From Salvator merianae (lineage: Eukaryota > Chordata > Lepidosauria > Squamata > Teiidae): a stretch of DNA of 64,000 nucleotides. The DNA lies in the NCBI GenBank assembly GCA_003586115.2, contig QVOM02000116.1:29737062-29801061 (forward strand). Direction: 5' to 3'. Below, piece by piece: positions 33,946 to 44,885 of the stretch; position 1 is the first letter of the stretch; the number at the start of each line of letters is the position of its first letter. A program made the translations under genes and the position numbers. The notes under the pieces are model-generated. The model worked only from the letters and a program-made list of their open reading frames with translations. It was not told the DNA's origin and ran no database searches.

Positions 33946-36507
33946 TCATCAGTATACAAAACGTAACGTATGAAGCTGTTTAAAGGATGCAAGTTGCTAG
34001 ACCAGGCCTTCGATATTGTACCTTTTTTCAGTAATTTCTGGAAGAGGAGAAAGGTTTAATTGAGGTTGGTATTGTCTTCCAAGTATTAGCAGTCTTTTCA
34101 GCTTTTGTCTGAAAGGTAGCCCAACCCAAGATTTAAATTTTTGGGATCAACAAGCTTGTCTAAAAAGTTTTTTTAAAAAAATCACAAGGGCTTACAGGGG
34201 AGTGATTTTAACATTAGATATAATAGATCTAGGTGTTTGACATCACAATGGATGCTCCTTGCATCTGGATGAAGTCAAGAATGTCCTTTTCTATTCTTTT
34301 TGGGGTGGGTAGTAGAGACATGCAAATAACCCTATGATTTAAAGAATAATTTGAGCAATCTAGCATTAATTGTCACATTCTGTGATGGTGACATATTCAA
34401 GGGCTCTGTTCCAGTTGCACCTCCCCACAATACGGAGAAACAGATACACAAAAGCATCCAGTTATCCAGTGCATCATTAATAAAAGTTCTCCCTCACCTT
34501 CCTGACTGACAGGACATCTGAGCCATCTGTAATTACGGCTAATTTTGGAAGGTTAGGCCAAGCACAAAAAACTAGAGTACCAGTAGCAAAGGAAGGCAGT
34601 CAATTGGCAAACATTGTTATGACCAAGAAGGTTTTGATTGCTTCCAATGGAAGCAGCTAGCAACACTCTGAAGTTGGGTGGGAGAGGAAACACCTGAAAG
34701 GTCACCCTCCCTTACCATTTCGTGTTGGGTTGTGCTAATTTTTGCAGGATTTCAGCAAGGATGATCTGATGGGTACACCTCCTCAGAATATTGACTGTAA
34801 AACAAAATAATGAGCTTAGGTTTTCGTTTTCTCTCTCTCTTTGCAAAGAAACTTCTAAGTTTGTGATTTGACAGCTTCTATTTAAAGAATGATTTCCGTG
34901 TAGAATATCTTTTCATTTTTTGAAAAAAGTAGTTGTAACTTCACATCCTCAGAATATTCATTCATGCCATTTTTATCTTGTTACAGTTCCCACAGTGAAC
35001 TGCCATCATAAAATAATAATATTATAATGTAATAAAATTTTAAATGTATGCAATTCAAAAATCCATAGGTGACAGAGCCAAATAGGAACACTGCCAGCTG
35101 AGTATTCATTAATAAATCCAACTAGAATCTTTACTGAAGCAGATTCTGTCTATATGCAGAATCAGGATGTTGCAATGCTAAGCTATCTAGACTCACAAAC
35201 TAAGGTTCCACAGAGTCCTGATCTTTGCTCTGACATGATCAATGGTGACAGGATTCATGATTTATTCCTCATTGCTGTTACAGATTAGGCTCTGAACACA
35301 GGGTGGACAACCTGAAGCTCTCTAAGTGATGCTGGTCCCAAGCTCCCATCAACTGTAGACACCCCAGCCAACACTCAGGGATTATGCAGATTGGAGTTTA
35401 GCAACTTCACATGACCCATTTCTGCTCCCCTCCCCATGTAAGCAAACCAGGCAGCTGCTAAGGTGCCAGGTTTTAGGGGGCTTTAGAATGGACAGACTTC
35501 CTCTCTTGTGCTTAATAAGACTTCCTCTCTTGTGCTTAATATTCTAAATTAATACAATTTGCAGATCAGGGAGCATTTAATGACAGTGTAGACACTACTG
35601 TTGGTCTGAAACATGCCCTGAAAGTACAAGACCATTGGTGGCTCACAGATCACTTTTGTTCTGAAGCAGATTTTTAAATAATTTTAATTTTTTTAAATGT
35701 TCATGGAAATCAAAGAAGCTTCCAATTGGACCCTCATCTCTGCCACACCAGCCACACAGTCTTGGTCTGTGAGCTGCTGAGTAGACCATGATCAGAGCAT
35801 GAGAGCAGCAGGACCTTTCTACATGTAAGGAGAAAGCTATGAACTCTGTTCAAATGCTAAATGTAAGTCTAGTTTGTTCGCAAGCTTAGAGAGGCTTCTC
35901 TTCAGGCCTATTCTTTGATCTGGATTACCAGTGGACTGATTAAACAGGCCCATCAGGGTACTGGCAGCTGGTAATCCAGGTCACAGAGAGGTGCAGAAGG
36001 CCATGAAGTCAAGCTGGATTCCTGGTGAACACAGCACGTGGTATTCTTGGTGGTCTCCTATCAAAGTACTCTTGAAGCTGGTTAGCTTTTGAAATCAGGC
36101 AAGGCTGGCAGTGTGCAGTCTGAAACCTGAGGCTGTTTTAAGTGCCTCACATTAGTTCAACCATCTTTTCTACAACTCTCTCTCTCTCTCTGGGGTCAGC
36201 ACAGAATACTCAGGGATAGAATGCTGTGAGTTGTTCAAGGATATCTGGAGGGCTGCAATCCTGATCTAAAGAATCTCAGTGTTCATTAAAAGATAAAGGA
36301 GAAATCCTGGTAGCCCTCAGGGTCTCAGGAGAAAATCTGAAAACACCTGTACAGTCCCTACTGATTTCAGTGGCCAAGAGATGAAGCATTTGGAACTATT
36401 TTTTAAATTAATAATATATCCAATTTTTGACCCTCACATGCCTGACATTTTCTGTTAAAGCACATTTTCATGTTGAAGCATAAAAACTAACAAATAGAGT
36501 ATACTTT
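33946..36507. other. Unassigned DNA with small repeats
   Basis: No gene recognised. About 35290-35400 resembles a common amniote interspersed repeat (CCCATCAACTGTAGACACC then GGGATTATGCAGATTGGAGT). Related scraps may lie near 43805-43890, 50595-50670 and 51310-51425. A perfect 24-bp tandem duplication is at 35494-35541 and a TC run at about 36174-36192. Confidence 0.35.
35494..35541. repeat. Perfect 24-bp tandem duplication
   Basis: Two identical back-to-back copies of a unit starting AGACTTCCTCTCTTGTGCTT. The lack of any mismatch in otherwise diverged DNA suggests a recent slip or duplication. Confidence 0.9.
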
Positions 36508-36575
36508 ACATAAAAATATAAGAGAAACCCTGCTGAATCAAGCCACAACCCATCTAGTCTAGCCTCTGTACACAC
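36508..36575 (-). mobile_element. CR1/L3-like LINE 3' terminus, antisense scrap
   Basis: AAATATAAGAGAAACCCTGC followed by TGAATCAAGCC and CATCTAGTCTAGC is the reverse complement of the shared LINE 3' end (GCTGGACTAGATGG, CCTGATCCAGCAGGG, CTTATGTTCTTA). Only the terminus is recognisable. Confidence 0.55.
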
Positions 36576-38589
36576 TCAGATAATTCTTATTGGTTCTAGT
36601 TCAAATGTGATTCAAACTGGATTCCTTGGATGCTGCCAACACAAGGGGAGACAGAACCATGGGCAGCCATGCCCCATCTCTTCCTCTCACGACTGGGAAT
36701 GGCCAGTACCAACCTCAGCTCCAGCACAGGACAGAGGGGGGAAGGAAAACCCTCCCTCTCCCTTCCCAAGAAAGACTGGATATGCAAGACAGTCCTCTTG
36801 CATATCCACACCCTGAAAATATAACTGGACTATGGAACTGAAATTTTGCAAGAGCTGGGATAATCCAATTACCAAGTAGGTTGGATTGGGGGGAAACGGC
36901 TCATGTAAAAATTGGAAGAGCATTTTTGGATGTGATCCTTGAGAACAAGGAACTGTTTGATACGGTTTTAAACATTGCGTGTGACCACAGCCTGTGTATA
37001 TCCGCCGTGCATTCTCAGCTTTGGCCCTTGTGCAGCATAATCATTTGATGCTTCTACTCGGGTGCAACCTGTCCTATTAATTGTAGTCGCAGATAATATA
37101 GAATTGAAGATTGTCTTTCATAGAAACAGTACCTGCCAGGCTTTGTTTTCATGTTTACTTTTGCACTTATAAACTGCCTTTCCTCAAAGCTCAAAGTGGC
37201 GAACATTCAAATCTCCTCCCATCCAGTTTATGCTCAAAACAACCCTGAGAGGCTGCTGTTGGTCTAAAGTCACTTGTGGCTCACTGAGGATTTGAACTGT
37301 TTTCCTAATCCAACACCTTAGCCACCGTGTCATACCGTATTACATTAGAACTCACGTTAAAAGTACCATCAAACCCATGCAGTTTTCTTGGCAGCAACAG
37401 TAGCTAGAATATTTTTCTGTCTTGCAGAAAAATCACAGACTAAGTATTTAGGCCACTTCCTTTCTCCCAGCAGTGCTGTCCCACATTCACAAAGAAGTTC
37501 CTACCATAATCTACAATGACTAAGAAGAAAAAAGGTAGATTCAGAAACAGCACATTGTTCCCTGTGCCATTTACCTGTTTTCTAATAATAAAAAATTTAA
37601 GTCTCGGATACTTGAAAATTCGTACTGCAGGACTTGCCTTGCTGATAAAATGAATCTACTGCATTTAAGTTATTTCTGCATCCCTCAGATGTAACAGAAA
37701 TTGTCATAGCAGATTTTCCCCGCTATTAGTGCTGTTCTCTCAAATCTGACTGTTTTCTAAGAGGCTGTGTAGCTAGCATTGCCGACTCCAACTACAGCCA
37801 CCTCTGTGCTTATCTATTGTCAGTAGGTCCCCTGGAGATCTGTGACATGTCTCTAAGTAGATACATCCATCTTTTTTTACTCGGTTTCTTCTTCCCACAG
37901 TTAATTAGATCCATGTACAATTAATGTGCACAGATTTCCTTGCACATATGAACTGGTCAGTCACTGCAAGGGAGAACAGTTTACACATGGGGGAAAAGGT
38001 ATGATGATCTGCTTTCCATCACTGAAGGAAACAAATCAGGTCAGCACTGCTGGTATGGAAAGTGTCACATATACCTGGGAACTCTTGCAAATAAACAATT
38101 TTGAGTGTTTATGTTTGTTTATGTTTATTAAGATTTCTGTACTGCATTATGACATAAGTCTCAGGGCAATTAAGGATAACCAGAAGAAAAGCAAATAAAA
38201 CATGTAAAATATATTTTAAAACCATTTTAAAAAAAGAATCAGCTTAAGGTGCTCAGGGTGGCTTATACAATGGACAAAACTTCATAAAATTAAGACAAAG
38301 AATAAAAACATTAAAAAATGTTCCAACGTATCTTTGAAATGGAGTGTCCAACTGCATTCCACCAGATGTCCCTGTTTTGTCTCTGTGGTCTCTAGAAGTT
38401 GGGGACAATATGGCTGTAAGAGCTCTGGGTGGACAAGAAGGCTGTGAATTATTTTGAAAAATACATATGCACAATCTAAATGGACTCTCTGCTCTCTTCC
38501 GTGCACAAGGGCCTAGGTGGTTGCCTGGTTTGCCAGTGGTAGAACTACTTCTGTTGAGCAACCAAACTATTCTTAAGATCATAGCAAGA
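36576..38589. repeat. Unassigned DNA with two interspersed repeat fragments
   Basis: At about 37150-37335 an element opens with CTTATAAACTGCCTTTCCTC and ends with GGATTTGAACTGTTTTCC and CAACACCTTAGCCACCGTGT. That layout is typical of a widespread reptile repeat of SINE or LINE-tail type. At about 38100-38320 a second AT-rich fragment has GTGCTCAGGGTGGCTTATAC. No gene recognised; several overlapping frames at 36596-36923 have no domain. Confidence 0.4.
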
Positions 38590-38765
38590 AGTTCTTGTTC
38601 AGATTTCTGTTTGGATATCTGATTTATTACTACATTTTAATTGTATTTTATATTTTAAATATGTTTGGTTGTTTTTATTGAATGTTATGACCTATCTTGA
38701 TAGGTTTGAGTGAAGGGCGGGATACAAATAAATGAGTGAATGAATGAATGAATGAATGAATGAAA
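38590..38765 (+). mobile_element. L2-like LINE 3' tail with TGAA microsatellite
   Basis: TTTTATTGAATGTTATGACC, GGGCGGGATACAAATAAATG and then about seven TGAA units at 38735-38765. The GGCGGGATAxAAATAAAT end with a tetranucleotide tail is characteristic of L2-type tails in reptiles. Confidence 0.6.
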
Positions 38766-40488
38766 ATGTTCTTCAGTTTGGAGCTCCATAAACAAATTAT
38801 AGGGAGGGAAAATATTTTTGCACTTGCATCTGGGAAAGGGCAGGCTTCCTCATCCCGGAACAAGCTGGAATGGGTTTCCTCTGAAGCAGGACAGGACTAC
38901 AGCTAGTCCTGCTCCAGACATTGCTTCTGCCTCTGGAGAGCTTTTGGAGTTTCTGGGCTGGCTGGTTTTGTGGTGGACCCATTTCCACCTGCAATTCCTA
39001 GAACAACACCAAAAAGGGGCCCCATAGTACATTGGACCTTGGGGCATGCCATCTGCACACCTCTGCGGTCTAATATACTAGTCCTGGGCCAGTTGTAGAC
39101 CTCCAGATGTCTACAACTATACCAAGCTAGGGAATCTGAGGCCAACCCACACTTCATACAATGAGGTTGAAGTGTGACAAGGGGAGGAGCTAGGTCTAGT
39201 TTGTACTAGTATGTGGACAGCTTTCTCTTCTTCTGGAATTTGTTCTGAAATAAGGGGCAGTGCATTAAGGGCCATGAGTATCACTGCATTTGCTCATACA
39301 AAGCTGCTCAATTGTTTGTCAGAGGGGCCTGAGCTAAAATAGGCCTGGCCCTCTACTTTGAACAGTTGTGTGACTGTCACGCTTCATACAATCTGCACTC
39401 CCTGAAATTTCCTTTTCTATCCAACAGTTAAAGAATTTAAGAGCGCTGCCTTCTGATCACCTGTTGGTCAACAGCTATAATAATTTAATTGAAATTTTTG
39501 AGTTTACTTATAATTAATCAATTTTATTTACTTTATTATAGTCATAGGTGAATACTTTTCCACAAAATAACTATTTTATTCCAAATGTAGAATAAATTTT
39601 AAAGTTGACCATAATCCATGCACTAACTAAAGTATCCAAAGTATAACGAAATCAGATTTGTTTTAACAGATGCTCCCCTGTAGGCATTGCCTCAGCATAG
39701 AATTTGTCAACAATCACGTATTTTTTGCATCAGCAGTTTTACCTGGATAGGATCTAATCAAAGGATATTATTTGATGCAATTTATCATGACTAATTAAAA
39801 CTAATACTTAAAATGTTCTTTACTGCTTCCCCTTTTAGGATTGTGGAGCAGTTTACAAAGAAAAATGACACATAAAACATAAAACCAAGTATAGAATAAC
39901 CCCCTCACACCCAGACTCCTAACTTAATTAAAATGTAATGGTTAAATAAAGTACAATTAACAATTAAAAACATGGATGGGAAGAATCCATTCACACTAGA
40001 AACGCCTGAATGAAGAAAAATGACTTCAGTAGGTGCCTGAAAGATGGTAAATATAGGTGCGGGAAGAGCGTTTCAAAGCACAGGTACTATGATGTTATAA
40101 AGAACAACTGAATTATTCAAAATCACAACCAAAATCAAAAATACTTTTCAAATATTTATAAATAAAATATTATCTTTTAAAAATATCCTTAATTTATCAC
40201 TGTACTCATATTAAGTCTCAGAGTTGAGTAGCAACCAACTCCTGTTAAGAAGCCATGTTTATTTAAAACATTTCTATGCCATTTCCCACTATAAAGTAAG
40301 CTTGAAGCACTTTACAATAAAAGGCAGAAATAATAAACAATACATTAGAATTCCTTAAAACCAATGGGCAACAAAAGGAAAACTATTCACAAAAGATCTA
40401 CCATAGAATTGCTTGCAGATTTAGTACATGTCATTTTTGGCCAAGGCAGGGGTTCACAATAGAACTAGGTAAAGGTGAAAAATATGTG
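38766..40488. other. Unassigned DNA with repeat scraps
   Basis: About 39190-39280 (TAGTTTGTACTAGTATGTGG to GGGGCAGTGCATTAAGGGCC) is a probable half copy of the 17691-17824 foldback family. About 39830-40120 and 40255-40380 look like degraded copies of the 1712-2400 repeat (for example CCATTTCCCACTATAAAG and GAAGCACTTTACAATA). No gene recognised. Confidence 0.35.
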
Positions 40489-40585
40489 ACGATTCTATAC
40501 TGGCCAGTTTTCTGGACCAGCAAGCATACTATGGTAGGTTCCTAGTATGCTTGCTTGTCTGGTCTACTGGCCAGTTCAGAATCAC
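40489..40585. mobile_element. 97-bp near-perfect foldback MITE
   Basis: The left arm GATTCTATACTGGCCAG, CTGGACCAGCAAGCATAC is mirrored by GTATGCTTGCTTGTCTGGTC and TACTGGCCAGTTCAGAATC, with a central spacer of under ten bases. Termini match those of the 13476-13587 element. No coding capacity. Confidence 0.75.
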
Positions 40586-41787
40586 TCATATTTTCCATTT
40601 TGTCTGAACTTGAAAGAACATGTAAATAGCCACTGTCGTGTTTTTAATCAGTTTGTAACTTACTTGGAGACCTTTGGTACAGAATGAGACATAAATGTCA
40701 ACAAACAAACAAACAAATGATGTTTCATTGAAATAGTGGCTAAACCAGTTATTCTTACAAAACAAAATTTCATGGAGTTCAGCCAGAAGGAACAAAACAC
40801 CCCATTACCTCCAACTGTGATTTCTAGGAGGACCAGAGTGCTTTGGCTGGATGCTACATAATCACCATCATCAACAACAAAAAGGGAGTCCTCAAAATGC
40901 CCTCAGGATTCCTATGGGGGATGGGGAAAGATTTAAACTTGGAAAAACAAACCCGATTCCATTTATTATATGATATGGGTGGTAGATAGCACTCGCCTTT
41001 CCCTATGACCCAATCCATTCTGACATCCCTAAGAACTGGACGGACACACACTCACACACACACACACTTTTCAAAACAGTGGAACAAAACTACAAAAATG
41101 GGGTTGCTCTGCTTTGAGCTTGAAACAAGCTCTTGGTAAGAAGGGCTGCTAAAGTTACAAGCTTGACATACTGGGAATGGATTGTTTTCAAGTTGAAACA
41201 TTTAGAGTTTGAAAAGTTTTGCACATTTCTAATCGGAACAATGTTATTGAGGCCTACCTCTTTTCTGTATTAACAAGGCCTTGCTTGACGCAGGAAGACT
41301 AATCCTTGTGACTGAAGAAGATGAAGTGCCTGAGGCTATATAGTACTCCAGGCAAGGCAAAATCTGGTGTTGGGATTTTAATTCTCCCAAAAGTCTATGA
41401 CATTTTTAATTAGACCAGTTTTACACAGATATTACGTGGCAGCCTACCAAAGGACCTGTTCACTTTTCACTAGTGAACGTGTATCTGCACTTTGTGGAGG
41501 CTCACAAAATCATGTTCCACAACTGTACTGGAGCAGCTGGACTCTTCCTGGTATGCAGCATTTACACCTTCTTTCAGGTGTGAATGCTGTGCTGATGATA
41601 AATGCAAAAGGCCCAGTGTAAGCCATATTTACCTATATACTAACTACACTATATACTTATTGTATCAGTATATATTGTATGTGTTACATACTCTTTACCT
41701 GTGAGTCGTGCTAAAACAATCAAGAAGGCAGAAGATGTGTAAACAAAGTCCGAGGAGTTGGTCACCTATGCATACTAGCATATTGTA
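40586..41787. other. Unassigned DNA with AC microsatellite
   Basis: An (AC)n run of about 24 bp lies at 41043-41067 and an (AAAC)n stretch at about 40698-40717. No gene recognised. Confidence 0.4.
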
Positions 41788-42015
41788 GGCCACGTCTCCA
41801 CATGGTGTTCAGAACACTTTGTAGGGGCAGCAAAGTAAATTTCTCCATAGCACTTCATGCCGAAGGGGTGTGAGGGTATGTGGAGAGACTTCAGTCCCCC
41901 TCCAAGGTGCAAACAGTTCAGTGTGCAAGAAGCAGCTCTGAAGCCACTCCTCATGCACTGAGCCAGTCCTCACTGCAGCAAAACACACCACATCTGTGTG
42001 AATGCTGCTGGATTG
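41788..42015 (+). mobile_element. MITE with GGCCACGTCTCCACA terminus, copy 1
   Basis: The sequence opens GGCCACGTCTCCACATGGTG and later has GACTTCAGTCCCCCTCCAAG and AGCAGCTCTGAAGCC. The same phrases in the same order occur at 48872-49060, and in reverse at 49577-49665. The right end is not sharply defined. Probably a non-autonomous DNA transposon. Confidence 0.5.
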
Positions 42016-44458
42016 AGAACTACAGCCTTGGTCAGACTCCTTGCCAAGGCCAAAAATGCAGCTTTCTCACTGACAAAGTGAAGACATGTCCATAATTGAT
42101 TGAATGCCTGGGACTTTGGGTGGACTTGCATTTATCAGTCACCCCACCACCAGCGCAGATGTTTTACCGCTGCAGTTGCTTTTGCAGAGTCTGCTTGAGA
42201 GAACAAAAAGAACGTCTCCATTGATCTACAAAATGTTTTCTGCATTTTGACAAGTTGTCTTTAATGTAATATAAAATAAAATCACTGTCATTTTGCCCCC
42301 ACTGCGTCAACCCTTTAGTTAGTAAAGCCAGTTCTGAACAAAGTCAGTTCCAGAGGCTGACTTGCTGATGTGGTAATGGTCTCTCCAGTTAGTCTCTACC
42401 ACAGAAACCCACATGTAGTATAGGGTGAAGTATGTGCTGCAGGGAACCATTATTCAGCTGTCCGAACTACTGGTGATTGTGCAGATCACATGTTGGAGTG
42501 ATGGCATCTTCCATACCTATATATAAACAGGATGGTAAGAAACATGAGCTGCAAACCTGCTCCTGAACTGCTTCCTGGTCACCAGAAAGTTGGTTAAGTG
42601 GTACACATAAATGTACATGTTCAGGCTTTCCCATTTCTCAGAGTTTTCACTGAATGTGCAGCTGTCACACATGCAGGTTAATTGAGAGTTGGACTGGTTG
42701 TTAACCTTTCCTTTCCCCGTTTCATGCATTAGTATGAAAGGCACATGCAGCAAGGGCTACAAATGTTCGCCATTATTTAATTGTTTTAAATAATTTTATT
42801 CACCTTGCTCTCTGCCAACAGACCTCCAAGTCATCTGACAGTCACTGGAAAGGAAATCATAATAACGCTTCTTATATTCATGAATAATATGTTAATGTCA
42901 GGGGATGCTTCCCTGAGAAACTGTCCTACAGTGGTGAAACCCTACTTTAGCCTATAAGATATGTTTTGTACAGTGGTTTGGAGAGAGAAAAAGAGAGACG
43001 GGGGAAAAGAAAGGTTGTATTCCCCCTCCCCCAGCTAAAAGAAACGTACAAAGAGAGGTCATCAGGGGAACTGTAAGTTGCTTTCCCTGCCAAAACAAGA
43101 TCTATTGCCTTTGATTCTATTCAATTCATTCAATATATTTGTATACCACCTTTCCAAAAAAAGATTGGTCAAGGTGTTTACAGCATTATATAATTTTACA
43201 TAAGTCATAATTCAAACATAAAAATCACACAATCGATAACATTCAAAATAAAATAGTATGGAACATAACATAAACATAACAAAACTACTACACCAACAAT
43301 AAACGTAACCTTCAAAGCAGTTATGCAGGAGTAGGCAGCCAACCTAGGTTTCTTATACTACCTGTTGCACAAACTTAGTTCGGGTTTACGGTGATATATT
43401 ATGGTTTTATGTTGCCCTCCTCGGGTACTTGTAGTTAGAAAAGTGAGTCAAATATTGTGTAATATTAGTTTTAAAACTCAGACATTCTGGATGTCAAGTG
43501 ATTCCTAACCATGTACTACAAATATTTGATTTGAATGAAATTTTGAGGACATTATTAACAGTGAGGCTTGAACTAGTGGCTTTGTTTGACCTGCCTCCCA
43601 CTACATTTGATTTGGCTCATTTGAAGATATTGACTTCAATATCTACAGCCTGCTATAGCAGATTGGTACAGCGGTGCTTGAAAAATGCCCTATGATCTTA
43701 GAGGTTTTTTTTAAAAAAAACTTTTATATTTAATTTTCCGTCCTTTTGCATAAACCTATTTTTGAAATGTGTCCAGAGAACCATTTTGGCATGGACAGGA
43801 AGCATGTGGTCCTCCGCATGTTGCTAAACATTCATCACTCCCCTACTGAGCATGGCCAATGGCAAACAATGTGGGAATTGTAGTTCAGCAAAATCCAGTG
43901 TGCAACACATTAGCAAACCAGCTATGTCAGATGATTCATGAATTTCAGACAATAATGGGGATAACAGTTCACTGTAGACACTGTCATAGTAGCTGCCTCT
44001 TAAAAGTATGTTGGTTGCAGACTCTGGTTAACAGTTTTGGCAAGTGGAAAGTTCTAAGGTTCAGAGGGATTTTAGCGCATTGTCCTCAAGCACTCTGCAA
44101 GGAAGTGCATTTAAATTGGCCTAGGAAAAGTTTGCTGATAGCCATCAATAGTTTAAGACTAGACTAGCCTTATATTAAAAATAGAGGGGAACAGATGACA
44201 TTGACTTAAACCAGCAACTCTTTTTCTTGAAATATCCCTTCATTGGATGTAATGAGCAGCAGATTTAAAACCTCAGTAAGACAAGTGATTGGGGAAGACC
44301 ACAATATGTGATAATTTTTGCTTATCAGTAATTATGTCAAGAGCTTACACAGGAATCTTTTACTAGTTTTAGCAATATCAGGTTGGACAATGTAAGATCC
44401 TAGGTTGTTCCTGCACGTCTGGTGCACACTGGGCTGGACTAACTGTACTGTAGGTTAA
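42016..44458. other. Unassigned DNA with an interspersed repeat fragment
   Basis: About 43128-43320 begins with TATTTGTATACCACCTTTCC, a degraded copy of the 1712-2400 type repeat. About 43805-43890 (GTGGGAATTGTAGTTCAGCA) may be a scrap of another common repeat. No gene recognised. Confidence 0.35.
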
Positions 44459-44885
44459 GGGCCATTCACATTTCAGACAGTCCATTCAGCCTCAGTCACC
44501 AGCTTTGAAGGCTGGGTCCAAAGGTCAGGAGTGAAAGTCCCTCCAGCTTTGGCAATTTCTGGCTAGACCATTCACAAGGGCACACTGACTTCTGGCACCA
44601 CTTTCAGTGGTGCTTATTTGTGTCCCACCAAAAAGAGCCTGTGCTGTGCTGTGCTCTTTCTGCCCTCCTTCGTAGTCTAGAATAGTTGAAATAGTCCAAC
44701 TGTGGACTACTTTGACAAAGTGTACCCCAGGACCATTTTGGCACCCTATCCCAGTCTATCACTTTGCCCAGTACAGACTGAGAATGCTACAGAGGGGGGC
44801 TCTCCTGTTATTCTGCACGAGCGTACAGTAAGCAGGGTCCTGGTTCCCTAGGTAGGACAGGATAATTGCCTGTGCAGAAAGGGCC
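44459..44885. mobile_element. 427-bp hAT-like non-autonomous transposon
   Basis: The left end reads GGGCCATTCACATTTCAGAC and the right end GTGCAGAAAGGGCC, imperfect inverted termini. The right end equals the terminal motif at 310-323. The interior has GGACCATTTTGGCACCCTA, which resembles GGACACCATTTTGGGTGCCCTA in the element near 60207. No reading frame of note. Confidence 0.5.
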
